In this document: positions 1-6,808 of the stretch, piece after piece
Position numbering within the stretch: position 1 is the first letter of the stretch
How the letters are laid out: each line of letters starts with the position of its first letter
Source: an uncultured Solirubrobacteraceae bacterium
GTDB lineage: Bacteria; Actinomycetota; Thermoleophilia; Solirubrobacterales; Solirubrobacteraceae
Length of the DNA: 32,183 bases
Direction: 5' to 3'
Assembly: GCA_902806205.1 (NCBI GenBank)
Contig: CADCVR010000032.1
Location: forward strand, 1 to 32,183
Notes under the pieces: model-generated
What the model was told of the DNA's origin: nothing
What the model saw: only the letters and a program-made list of their open reading frames with translations
The model's database searches: none
Made by a program: the position numbers and the translations under genes

Positions 1-129
1 CCTCGCGCGCACCATCCGCCACACGACGACTCGCAGATCCAACCAGGATCTGCCACGTCATCGCGCGACGCCTGGCACGGGCGACGCGGCTCCCGGCGAC
101 CACACGGCGATACATCAACAGACTCCTAG
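1..129 (+). repeat. MITE-like inverted-repeat element, copy A (cut by window start)
   Basis: This is the right-hand 125 bases of the element seen whole at 1197-1358. It aligns without gaps to 1234-1358 with roughly nine mismatches by eye. It ends in the same terminal inverted repeat (reading inward from the right, GACTCC-less form GAGTCTGTTGATGTAT) followed by CTAG at 126-129. The left end lies outside the window. No protein is encoded. The following 95 bases up to the gene at 226 are GC-rich and hold no feature I recognise. Confidence 0.75.
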
Positions 130-225
130 CCTCCGCCTCGGACCGCCGCGCCCGTCAGGCGCGGCCGGGCCGCGGCCCGGCCGCCGCGGGTTCCGCGCGG
201 GCGTCGACCGGGCAACCGGACCCCC

Positions 226-1191
226 ATGGCGATCGGCTACAAGCTCCTGGCGGAGGCGTACGACCCCCGGGAGCTGGTGCGCCAAGCCGTGCGCGCCGAG
301 GAGGCCGGCTTCGACTTCGTCGAGGTCTCCGACCACTTCCTTCCCTGGCTTCCCGAGCACGGCCACTCGCCCTTCGCCTGGTCGGTCCTGGCGGCAGCGG
401 CCATGCGGACGGAGCGGATCGGCCTCGCCACGGGCGTCACCTGCCCGTTCATGCGCTACCACCCCGCGATCGTCGCCCAGGCCGCCGCGACCACCGCGGT
501 GCTCGCCGACGGACGCTTCTCGCTCGGCGTCGGCGCCGGCGAGCGTCTCAACGAGCACGTCGTCGGGGGCGGCTGGCCCTCGGTCCGCGTGCGCCACGAG
601 ATGCTCCGGGAGGCGCTCGAGATCATCCGGCTGCTGTGGCAGGGCGGCTCGCAGAGCTACGCGGGCAAGCACCTCACGCTCGAGGACGCCCGCCTCTACG
701 ACCTCCCGGAGGTCCCGCCGGAGATCGCGGTGGCGATCTCCGGGCCCAAGAGCGCGCGGATCGCCGCCGAGCTCGGGGACGCGATCTTCGCCACGGAGCC
801 CAAGCCGGAGCTCACGCAGGCCTACGCCGACGCGGGGGGCACCGGAGCGAGGTACGCCGAGGTTCCCCTGGCCTTCGCGCGCGACGAGCGGACGGGCGCC
901 GAGTCCGCCCATCGGCTGTTCCGGTTCGGCGTCCTCGGCTGGAAGGTGCAGGCCGACCTGCCGAACGTGGCGGGCTACGACGCCGCCACCGCGCTCGTCA
1001 CCCCGGACCACATGCGCGACGAGTTCGCGTGCGGGCGTGACGTCGAGCGCTTCGTCGAGGTCACCCGGGAGTTCGTCGACGCGGGCTTCGACCGCGTCGC
1101 GCTCGTAAACGCGGGCACGGACGTCGACGGGTTCTTCGACTTCTTCGAGCAGGAGCTGGCCGAGCCGATCCGCGAGCTGCTCGGCTCCTGA
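226..1191 (+). CDS. F420-dependent LLM-class oxidoreductase (G6PDH-like family)
   Basis: The 321-aa protein has the luciferase-like monooxygenase TIM-barrel pattern of the actinobacterial TIGR03557/FGD-type group. Visible landmarks are an N-terminal barrel strand ending in EVSDHF (about residues 34-39), the block TGVTCPFMRYHPAIVAQAAA (about 69-88), the glycine-rich cofactor segment SLGVGAGERLNEH (about 99-111), and the AISGPKSARIAAELGD segment (about 170-185). The family usually uses deazaflavin F420 to oxidise or reduce small substrates; the substrate here is unknown. ATG 226 is used; I see no clear Shine-Dalgarno before it. A repeat element begins two bases after the stop codon and separates it from the convergent ligase. 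Confidence 0.9.
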   Translation: MAIGYKLLAEAYDPRELVRQAVRAEEAGFDFVEVSDHFLPWLPEHGHSPFAWSVLAAAAMRTERIGLATGVTCPFMRYHPAIVAQAAATTAVLADGRFSLGVGAGERLNEHVVGGGWPSVRVRHEMLREALEIIRLLWQGGSQSYAGKHLTLEDARLYDLPEVPPEIAVAISGPKSARIAAELGDAIFATEPKPELTQAYADAGGTGARYAEVPLAFARDERTGAESAHRLFRFGVLGWKVQADLPNVAGYDAATALVTPDHMRDEFACGRDVERFVEVTREFVDAGFDRVALVNAGTDVDGFFDFFEQELAEPIRELLGS

Positions 1192-1192
1192 G

Positions 1193-1362
1193 CGAGGAGC
1201 CTGTTGAAGTATTCGCGCGCCCGCCGGAAACCACCTCGCGCGCACCATCCGCCACCCGACGACTCGCAGATCCAACCAGGATGTGCCACGTCATCGCGCG
1301 GCGCCTGGCACGGGCGATGCGGCTCTGAGCGACCACACGGCGATACATCAACAGAGTCCTAG
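1193..1362. repeat. MITE-like inverted-repeat element, copy B
   Basis: A 162-bp element at 1197-1358 lies between CGAG (1193-1196, apparently a decayed CTAG) and CTAG (1359-1362). Its ends are imperfect inverted repeats: GAGCCTGTTGAAGTATTCGC on the left and, read inward, GACTCTGTTGATGTATCGCC on the right. It encodes nothing plausible. It sits between two convergent genes, and the CTAG on its right supplies the TAG stop codon of the minus-strand ligase. Size, inverted ends and a 4-bp CTAG duplication fit a non-autonomous element mobilised by an IS5-like transposase; that parent family is inference. Confidence 0.8.
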
Positions 1363-2285
1363 GACTGCAGCTGATCCAGCGTGCACTCGGCCGGCGGCTT
1401 GTCCTCGCGCCACCGCTGGACCTTCGCGCCGTGGCGGATGCGGCCGTCGGAGACGTGGTCGAAGGTGACCTCGACGACGAGCTCCGGTCGCAGCTTGACC
1501 CAGGCCAGATCACGCGCGTTGTTCCAGCGCGACGGCTCGCCCGTGCCGCGCTCCCCGGTCGCGTAGGGCGCGAGGCTCTGCACGAGCTCGCGCTTCTCGC
1601 GCGCCTTGAAGCCGCTGGAGTGGCCGACCTCGCGAAGCGAACCGGCCTGGTCGTAGAGCCCCAGGATGATCGAGCCGACCGTGTCGTCCTCCTTGCCGGG
1701 CCGCCAGCCCAGAACGACGGCGTCGATCGTCCGGACGCGCTTGACCTTCACCATGCCGACGCGCTCCCCCGGCAGGTACGGCGCGCCCGCCTGCTTGGCG
1801 ATCACCCCCTCCTCCTCGCGCAGCCAGACCTCGGCCTCCTCGGGGGTCCGGGCCATCGGCGTGAGCCTGGCCGCGCCGAGGTCCCGTGCCTCCAGGCGGG
1901 CGCGCCGCTCGAGGAACGGCAGTTCGAGCAGGACCTCGTCGTCCTCGGCGAGCAGGTCGAACGCCATGAACGTCGCCGGGGTCTCGGCCGCGAGGCGCTC
2001 GACCCGTGAGGCCGCCGGGTGGATGCGCTGGCTCAGCGTGTCGAACGAGGAGGCGATCAGCTCGCCGTCGAGGACGTAGCGCCCGGGCGGGAACGCGATC
2101 TCGGGGAAGTAACGGGTCAGCTCCTTGCCGTTGCGTGACTGCAGGTGGACGGTGCCTCCGTCGACGAACGCGACGGCGCGGAACCCGTCCCACTTGGGCT
2201 CGTAGGCCCACGTCTCACCCGACGGGAGCTGGCTCGCCGACTTCGCGAGCTGGGGCAGGACGGGCGGCGACAGCGGCAGGCTCAT
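1359..2285 (-). CDS. ATP-dependent DNA ligase (LigC-like)
   Basis: The 308-aa protein is a minimal ATP-dependent DNA ligase of the actinobacterial LigC/LigD-ligase type. Motif I is EPKWDGFRA with the adenylated lysine at about residue 31. Further nucleotidyltransferase motifs are ELIAS, FMAFDLL (motif III region), EGVIAK (IV) and MVKVKR (V). The C-terminal OB-fold ends with the LigC-like RHGAKVQRWREDKPPAECTL segment. I place the start at the ATG before SLPLSPPV, so the gene still overlaps the 3' end of the upstream EamA gene by 71 bases and is probably co-transcribed with it. Its TAG stop lies in the CTAG that borders repeat copy B. There is no Ku or primase gene nearby, so a role in end joining is not shown by context. 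Confidence 0.88.
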   Translation of the reverse strand: MSLPLSPPVLPQLAKSASQLPSGETWAYEPKWDGFRAVAFVDGGTVHLQSRNGKELTRYFPEIAFPPGRYVLDGELIASSFDTLSQRIHPAASRVERLAAETPATFMAFDLLAEDDEVLLELPFLERRARLEARDLGAARLTPMARTPEEAEVWLREEEGVIAKQAGAPYLPGERVGMVKVKRVRTIDAVVLGWRPGKEDDTVGSIILGLYDQAGSLREVGHSSGFKAREKRELVQSLAPYATGERGTGEPSRWNNARDLAWVKLRPELVVEVTFDHVSDGRIRHGAKVQRWREDKPPAECTLDQLQS

Positions 2286-3243
2286 GGGCAGCTGGGACCC
2301 TAGGCGACCCGAGCTCGTCTCGGGGCGGCACTGCGGTGTGCCGCGCACCGCGGGGCCCGGCGAGCAGGGCCAGCGCGGCGAGGACCAGCGCGCCGCCGAC
2401 GAACTGCACGGGCGCGAGGCGCTCCCCGAGGACGACCAGGGCCAGGCCGACGGTGACCACGGGCTCGGCCGTGGAGAGGAGGGTCGCGGTGCCGACGCCG
2501 ACGAGCTGCATGCCCTTCAGGAACGCGAGGATCGGCACGACGGTGGAGAGGATGGCCAGCGAGAGCGTGGCGACCCACGCCTCGGCGCTCAGCGCCATGT
2601 CGATCGAGCGCGTGGCGACGCCGTAGCCCACGAAGCAGAGCGCGGCACCCGTGACGACCTGCGCCGAGACCATGAGGGGGTCGCGGTCGGCGACCACCCG
2701 GTCGGAGACCAGGACGTAGCCCGCGTAGAGGCAGGCGCTCGCGACCGCCGCCACGACGCCGAGCAGGTCGACCGTGGAGAGGTCGCCCGCGAGCAGCACG
2801 AGCACGATGCCGACCGTCGACAGGCCGAGCGCCTGCACGCGTCCGCGGGTCAGTCGCTCGCGCCCGAGGAGCGCGGCGCCGACGACGACGAGGGCGGGGT
2901 AGGCGTAGAGCAGCAGCTCGGCCAGGGCGGCGTCGATGCGGCTGAGCGCGACGAACCAGGCGCTTGCTTCCACGGCGTACAGGACGCCGAGGGCGAGGCC
3001 GGGAACCAGGCTCGAGGGCCGCCCCGCCGCCCGCCCGGTCCGCCGGAGGAAACCGGAGCGAGGCCTCAGGAGCAGCGCCCAGAGCACCGCCGCCGCGAGG
3101 GTGAAGCGGACCGCGAGGAGCGTCGGGATGCTCGCTCCGCCGGCGTAGGCCGCCTTGGCGAAGATCGCCATGGCGCCGAAGCCGACGGCGGACGCGAGGC
3201 AGAGCGCGACGCCGCGGGGGTCGGGGCGGGCCGGGTGCGGCAT
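2215..3243 (-). CDS. EamA/RhaT-family membrane transporter (DMT superfamily)
   Basis: The 342-aa protein is very hydrophobic, with about ten predicted membrane segments arranged as two EamA repeats, as in drug/metabolite transporters. The end of the first repeat carries ALAELLLYAYPALVVVGAAL and the second ends in LGERLAPVQFVGGALVLAAL. The last 50 residues are polar, rich in Ala, Pro and Arg, and overlap the start of the ligase gene. The substrate cannot be read from sequence; family members export amino acids, metabolites or drugs. The start ATG lies 24 bases after the stop codon of a 49-aa microprotein gene on the same strand, so the three minus-strand genes may be one operon, divergent from a LysR regulator. 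Confidence 0.85.
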   Translation of the reverse strand: MPHPARPDPRGVALCLASAVGFGAMAIFAKAAYAGGASIPTLLAVRFTLAAAVLWALLLRPRSGFLRRTGRAAGRPSSLVPGLALGVLYAVEASAWFVALSRIDAALAELLLYAYPALVVVGAALLGRERLTRGRVQALGLSTVGIVLVLLAGDLSTVDLLGVVAAVASACLYAGYVLVSDRVVADRDPLMVSAQVVTGAALCFVGYGVATRSIDMALSAEAWVATLSLAILSTVVPILAFLKGMQLVGVGTATLLSTAEPVVTVGLALVVLGERLAPVQFVGGALVLAALALLAGPRGARHTAVPPRDELGSPRVPAAHEPAAVAARPAPAREVGEPAPVG

Positions 3244-3267
3244 GACCGAAGGGGTGGGGTTCGACGG

Positions 3268-3417
3268 TCAGATCCAGCGACGGCTGCGGCTACCCCTCGG
3301 CGTGCCGCAGGCACCGTCCGGGGTGTCGACGCGCGAGTCGGTGCCGTACTTGACGGCGGCGATCTCGAAGGCGGCGATGCCTGCCGCGGTGAGGAGAAGC
3401 GTGACCATGAGCGCCAT
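3268..3417 (-). CDS. Small single-span membrane protein, 49 aa
   Basis: An ATG-started frame encodes one hydrophobic helix (MALMVTLLLTAAGIAAFEIA) followed by the polar tail VKYGTDSRVDTP and the basic end SRRWI. Short proteins of this plan, a helix then a K/R-Y/F-G-x-DSR motif and a terminal aromatic residue, are familiar to me from Thermoleophilia genomes; that recollection is not a database check. It lies just upstream of the EamA gene on the same strand and divergent from the LysR gene 85 bases away. Function unknown. The hydrophobic run and the motif support it as a gene despite its size. Confidence 0.6.
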   Translation of the reverse strand: MALMVTLLLTAAGIAAFEIAAVKYGTDSRVDTPDGACGTPRGSRSRRWI

Positions 3418-3502
3418 GATGGTCCCTTGTGCGGTATCGCGGTAGCCTTGATTGGCTAGAGCACCGAAAGGTTTTCCCTATACCAACCGTGACCGCCGCA
3501 CC

Positions 3503-4453
3503 ATGACCATCCAGCAGCTCACGTACTTCCTCGCGGCCCTCGACCACGGCTCCTTCTCCGCCGCTGCGGAAGCGCTGCACATGGCCCAGCCCTCCCTCTC
3601 CGAACAGGTCCGCCGGCTCGAGGCCGAGCTCGGCGTCCGGCTCTTCCAGCGCGGCGGCCGGGGCCTCGTGCCGACCGAGGCCGGCCGCTCGCTGCGCGAT
3701 CACGCGCAGCGCGTGCTCGACGACGTGGAGGTCGCGCGCGAGGCCGTCGCGGAGACCCGCGAGCTGCGCGGCGGCACCGCGACGTTCGGCACCTGGGGCG
3801 CCGCGCGCTTCTACCCCGGGACCCAGATCGTGGCCGACTTCCGGCGAAAGTTCCCGAAGGTGCGACTGCGCCTGCTCGGGCTGAACTCCGCGGACGTCGC
3901 CGAGGCGGTGCGCGAAGGGGAGCTGGAGGTCGGCATGGTCGCCCTGCCGATCGACGACCGCGGGCTCGACGTCCAGCCCATCATGCGCGACGAGCTCGTC
4001 TACGCCAGCGCCGATCCCGCGATGCTCCGCGAGCCGAAGACGATCCTCGACGTCGCCGCCGCGCCCCTGGTGATGTTCGACGCCTCCTACGCCGCCGAGG
4101 ACCCGACGCGCCGCCAGCTCGCGGCGCTCGCGCAGGCGGCCGGCGTCGCGCTGGAGCCGCAGATCGACGTGGAGGACGTCGAGATGGCGATCGAGCTCGC
4201 GGCGCGCGGGCTCGGCGACACCCTCGTCTCCCGCGGGATCATCCACTCCATGGGGCGCCGGATGCCCAGGCGCCTCGGCTGGGTGCCGTTCGCCGAGCCG
4301 GTCTACGACACGTTCGCCTTCATCCAGCGCCGGGACGCGCGGATCTCGCCGGCATCCCGCGAGTTCCTCGCCGTGGCCGAGGCGCGGCTGCGCGCGCTGG
4401 CGGCCGAGCTCGACGCGAAGCCGCCGCGGTCGCGGCTGCCCGATGTGGCCTGA
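3503..4453 (+). CDS. LysR-family transcriptional regulator
   Basis: The 316-aa protein has a typical LysR layout: an N-terminal winged helix-turn-helix at about residues 1-60 (MTIQQLTYFLAALDHGSFSA, with AQPSLSEQVRRLEAELG as recognition helix region), a linker helix, and a two-lobed periplasmic-binding-like effector domain to about residue 300. The ATG before TIQQLTYF is the natural LysR start. It is divergent from the 49-aa membrane protein and EamA transporter genes, so those are its most likely targets by the usual LysR arrangement (inference). Effector unknown. Confidence 0.9.
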   Translation: MTIQQLTYFLAALDHGSFSAAAEALHMAQPSLSEQVRRLEAELGVRLFQRGGRGLVPTEAGRSLRDHAQRVLDDVEVAREAVAETRELRGGTATFGTWGAARFYPGTQIVADFRRKFPKVRLRLLGLNSADVAEAVREGELEVGMVALPIDDRGLDVQPIMRDELVYASADPAMLREPKTILDVAAAPLVMFDASYAAEDPTRRQLAALAQAAGVALEPQIDVEDVEMAIELAARGLGDTLVSRGIIHSMGRRMPRRLGWVPFAEPVYDTFAFIQRRDARISPASREFLAVAEARLRALAAELDAKPPRSRLPDVA

Positions 4454-4470
4454 GTGGGCGCCGTGCGGGA

Positions 4471-4476
4471 TAGGAT
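4471..4476 (+). promoter_or_regulatory. Putative -10 box, leaderless start of DtxR gene
   Basis: TAGGAT lies 8 nt before ATG 4485, inside the intergenic tail of the LysR gene. A start point 6-8 nt downstream would coincide with the start codon, giving a leaderless mRNA. No convincing -35 box is visible. Confidence 0.45.
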
Positions 4477-4484
4477 CGGTCGTC

Positions 4485-5195
4485 ATGTCCACCGCCACGG
4501 TCGCCGAAGAGGAGTATCTGCAGACGTTGTTCTGGCTGCAGGAGGCGGGGCTGCCGATGACGGGGGCGAACCTCGCGCGGGCGATGCAGCTCTCCGCGCC
4601 GACCGTCCACGAGATGGTCCGCCGGCTGGAGAACGACGCGTACATCACGCGCGCGGGCGACAAGACGATCTCCTTCACCCCGTCCGGGGCCGAGCACGCG
4701 CGCGGCATCGTGTCGCGCCACCGGCTGATCGAGCGCTACCTCACCGATGTCGTCGGCGTGCCCTGGGACGACGTGCACGAGGAGGCCGAGAACCTCGAGC
4801 ACGCCATGTCCCCGCGCTTCGAGAAGTACATGCGCGAGGCGATCGGTGACGCGAAGACCTGCCCGCACGGCCACCCCATCGAGCTCGGCACGCGCATCGA
4901 GGGGGTCCCGCTCGCGGACGTCGAGATCGGCGCGACGGTGCAAGTCCTGCGCTTCGAGAACGAGGCGGAGGATCTGCTCCACGTCCTGAAGTCCTCCGGT
5001 CTCGAGCCCGGCATGCACGGCACGCTCGCGTCCCGGGACGGCGAGGCGGTCGTGGTCGAGGGGGCCGACGGGACGCGCGCCGAAGTGACCCCCTCCGTCG
5101 CGGCGACCGTCTCCGTGCTCGCCGACCCCTCGCCGCCCCCGCGCGTCACGCTTCCCGAGCAGCTCGTGCTCGCGGTCAAGCGCTACGGGCGCTAG
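4485..5195 (+). CDS. DtxR/MntR-family metal-dependent transcriptional regulator
   Basis: The 236-aa protein has the DtxR architecture. An N-terminal winged helix (about residues 5-65, with TGANLARAMQLSAPTVHEMV) is followed by a metal-binding and dimerisation domain with His79, the WDDVHEEAENLEHAMS segment (about 94-109) and CPHGHP (Cys126, His128, His130). The C-terminal part (about 145-225) resembles the FeoA/SH3-like domain of IdeR-type members. Such proteins repress iron or manganese uptake genes when metal-loaded; which metal cannot be decided here. No transporter gene is adjacent. The start follows a TAGGAT box and the gene ends with a TAG that is part of the CTAG bordering repeat copy C. 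Confidence 0.88.
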   Translation: MSTATVAEEEYLQTLFWLQEAGLPMTGANLARAMQLSAPTVHEMVRRLENDAYITRAGDKTISFTPSGAEHARGIVSRHRLIERYLTDVVGVPWDDVHEEAENLEHAMSPRFEKYMREAIGDAKTCPHGHPIELGTRIEGVPLADVEIGATVQVLRFENEAEDLLHVLKSSGLEPGMHGTLASRDGEAVVVEGADGTRAEVTPSVAATVSVLADPSPPPRVTLPEQLVLAVKRYGR

Positions 5196-5361
5196 GAGTC
5201 TGTTGATGTATCGCCGTGTGGTCGCTCAGAGCCGCATCGCCCGTGCCAGGCGTCGCGTGATGACGTGGCAGATCCTGATCGGATCTGCGAGTCGTCGGGT
5301 GGCGGATGGTGCGCGCGAGGTGGTTTGGAGCGGGCGCGCGAATACTTCAACAGGCTCCTAG
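5192..5361. repeat. MITE-like inverted-repeat element, copy C, perfect CTAG duplication
   Basis: A 162-bp element at 5196-5357 is flanked by CTAG on both sides (5192-5195 and 5358-5361). It is in the opposite orientation to copies A and B and has about ten mismatches to the reverse complement of copy B. Ends read inward are GAGTCTGTTGATGTATCGCC and GAGCCTGTTGAAGTATTCGC. The left CTAG contains the TAG stop codon of the DtxR-family gene. The element separates that gene from the amidohydrolase on the same strand. Confidence 0.85.
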
Positions 5362-5397
5362 ACCACACGGCTGTTCATCACGGCTCCTGACGCTAGG
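5362..5397. repeat. Degenerate end fragment of the MITE-like element
   Basis: Directly after copy C the sequence ACCACACGG, TTCATCA, CTCCT and CTAG appears in the order seen at the right end of copies A and B (ACCACACGG, TACATCA, CTCCTAG). It looks like the decayed end of an older copy into whose CTAG the newer copy C inserted. The alignment is short and gapped, so this is tentative. Confidence 0.4.
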
Positions 5398-5399
5398 TT
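5394..5399 (+). promoter_or_regulatory. Putative -10 box, leaderless start of amidohydrolase gene
   Basis: TAGGTT lies 7 nt before GTG 5407. Its first bases belong to the CTAG at the end of the degenerate repeat fragment, so the repeat may have supplied part of this promoter. Confidence 0.4.
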
Positions 5400-5406
5400 C
5401 CCCCGC

Positions 5407-6552
5407 GTGCCGATCCGGGGAGAAGCGCCCGTCGACGACCTCGGGAGGTTCTACGTCGACGGACGCGCGTGGCTGGGGCCGGCCGATTGGTTCGACGCCC
5501 ACACGCACATCGGCGCCAACGACCCCGATGGCGTACGCGGCACCCCGGCGGAGATCCTGGCCGGGCTCGACGCTGCGGGCCACCGGCGCGCGCTGCTGTT
5601 CGCGATGCAGGAGCCCGGGGGCTATCCGGAAGCGAACGACGTGGTGCTCGAGGCGTGCGCGGCTTCCGGCGGTCGGTTCGTGGCGCTGGTCCGAGTGGAC
5701 CCCAACGCCGCGGGAGCCGTTACCGAAGCGCGTCGCGGCCTCGACGCGGGCGCGCGCGGGATCAAGCTGCACCCCCGCTCGGACCGCTTCGGCCTACCGC
5801 ACCCCGTCGTCGACGAACTCGTCGCGCTGGCGGGGGAGCGCCGCGCCCTCGTGCTCTTCCACGCCGGCCGGGGCATCCCCGTACTCGGCCTGGCCGCGGC
5901 CGCCCTCGCGCGCAAGCACGCCGACGCGGCGATCGTGCTCGCCCACGCGGGGATCTCCGACCTCGGGCTGCTGCGCAACGAGGCCGCCGCACTGCCCAAC
6001 CTGTTCTTCGACACGGCGTGGTGGCAGGTCGCCGACATGCTCGCGCTGATGACCAGCGTCCCGCCCGGTCGGATCCTGTACGCCAGTGACATGCCCTATG
6101 GGCCAGGGCGCTTCACCGCCTTGCTGCTGCTGCGCACGGCGCGCGCCGCCGGCCACACACCGGAGGCGGTGCGCGCGATGGCGGGCGGGCAGCTCGGGCG
6201 CCTGGTCGCCGGGGAGGCACCGCTCGACCTCGGGCCCGCCCGGGGCACCGCGGCACTCGCTCCTCGTGAGCCGGCGCTCGAGCGCGTCGTCGTCCACGCG
6301 TCGGCGGCGGCGTCGGTCGCCTTCCGCGACGGCGATCCGACGGAGGCGCTCGCGCTCGCCCGCCTCGCCTGCCAGACCGCGAGCGGGGAGCCGAACGCCG
6401 CGTTGCTCGCGGCGGCCGACGACGTGCTCGGACGGACGCAGGCCCACGCCGCCCGGGTGCCGGGCGACCCCCTCGCGGTGCTGGCGGGCGCCCTGGTCGC
6501 CCAGGCGCTCTGCGGCACCCCGGAAGCCGGCGTCCCCGCCCGTCCGGTGTGA
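5407..6552 (+). CDS. Amidohydrolase-family metal-dependent hydrolase
   Basis: The 381-aa protein is an amidohydrolase of the PF04909 kind with a TIM-barrel metal site. The HxH is in FDAHTHIG (His32, His34). Other metal or catalytic landmarks are GIKLHPR, LVLFHAGRG, IVLAHAGISD and the late aspartate in ILYASDMPYG. The last 130 or so residues are Ala-rich and helical and extend past the usual barrel. Substrate unknown; relatives act on cyclic amides, decarboxylate aromatics or hydrolyse lactones. GTG 5407 is chosen because it follows a TAGGTT box by 7 nt and precedes the conserved region. Confidence 0.82.
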   Translation: MPIRGEAPVDDLGRFYVDGRAWLGPADWFDAHTHIGANDPDGVRGTPAEILAGLDAAGHRRALLFAMQEPGGYPEANDVVLEACAASGGRFVALVRVDPNAAGAVTEARRGLDAGARGIKLHPRSDRFGLPHPVVDELVALAGERRALVLFHAGRGIPVLGLAAAALARKHADAAIVLAHAGISDLGLLRNEAAALPNLFFDTAWWQVADMLALMTSVPPGRILYASDMPYGPGRFTALLLLRTARAAGHTPEAVRAMAGGQLGRLVAGEAPLDLGPARGTAALAPREPALERVVVHASAAASVAFRDGDPTEALALARLACQTASGEPNAALLAAADDVLGRTQAHAARVPGDPLAVLAGALVAQALCGTPEAGVPARPV

Positions 6553-6583
6553 CGCGTCGCACAGCGTCCGCCGGCGCAGCGGC

Positions 6584-6589
6584 TACTGT
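6584..6589 (+). promoter_or_regulatory. Putative -10 box for the riboswitch-RlpA transcript
   Basis: TACTGT lies just upstream of the riboswitch aptamer. A start near 6596 would give a leader of about 210 nt before the RlpA-like gene. Confidence 0.4.
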
Positions 6590-6602
6590 GCGCGCGTACG
6601 TT

Positions 6603-6786
6603 CGATCGCCGAGTCGTACCCACACCCGTGGGCACGAGCGGGGGACCCATTGCCAGGAGGCGAACCGCCGGACCTGGATGGGGCGAATCGCCGGCCACGA
6701 GCCGGCGTAGCGTCCGGATCGCCGTCGCCCACGCGGCGTACGACCGGCTGCGAGCCCGACAGCTAACCCCGTAGGCGGCAGAGACC
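6603..6786 (+). ncRNA. c-di-AMP riboswitch (ydaO/yuaA class)
   Basis: The leader of the RlpA-like gene carries the hallmark segments of the ydaO-yuaA class in the right order: GGGGGACCCA (6650-6659), GGGGCGAATCGCC (6680-6692), a GC-rich stem with GGCGTAGCG, and the highly conserved 3' part CCGACAGCTAACCCCGTAGG (6757-6776) followed by GCGGCAGAGACC. In actinobacteria this class commonly controls resuscitation and cell-wall hydrolase genes and binds cyclic di-AMP, which fits the gene below. Exact ends are estimated. The 3' flank contains two mutually exclusive pairings over the Shine-Dalgarno (see findings), suggesting translational control. Confidence 0.85.
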
Positions 6787-6790
6787 TGAG

Positions 6791-6805
6791 AAGGAGGTCG
6801 ACCTC
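6791..6805 (+). promoter_or_regulatory. Shine-Dalgarno within competing hairpins
   Basis: AAGGAGGT (6791-6798) is a strong ribosome-binding site 10 nt before ATG 6809. Its AGGTC (6795-6799) can pair with GACCT upstream (6783-6787) or with an identical GACCT downstream (6800-6804), the latter forming the GAGGTCGACCTC palindrome. It is probably the expression platform of the riboswitch. Confidence 0.6.
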
Positions 6806-6808
6806 GAT

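Noticed and set aside
115-1275. Long minus-strand frame covering the F420-type oxidoreductase gene
   Set aside because: Its first residues come from the repeat element and the rest is Arg/Gly-rich shadow of the real gene. The same repeat-derived peptide recurs at 5306 for the same reason.
3290-4708. 472-codon minus-strand frame over the LysR gene
   Set aside because: Composition (Arg, Gly, Glu, His rich) and absence of any family pattern mark it as the antisense shadow of lysR.
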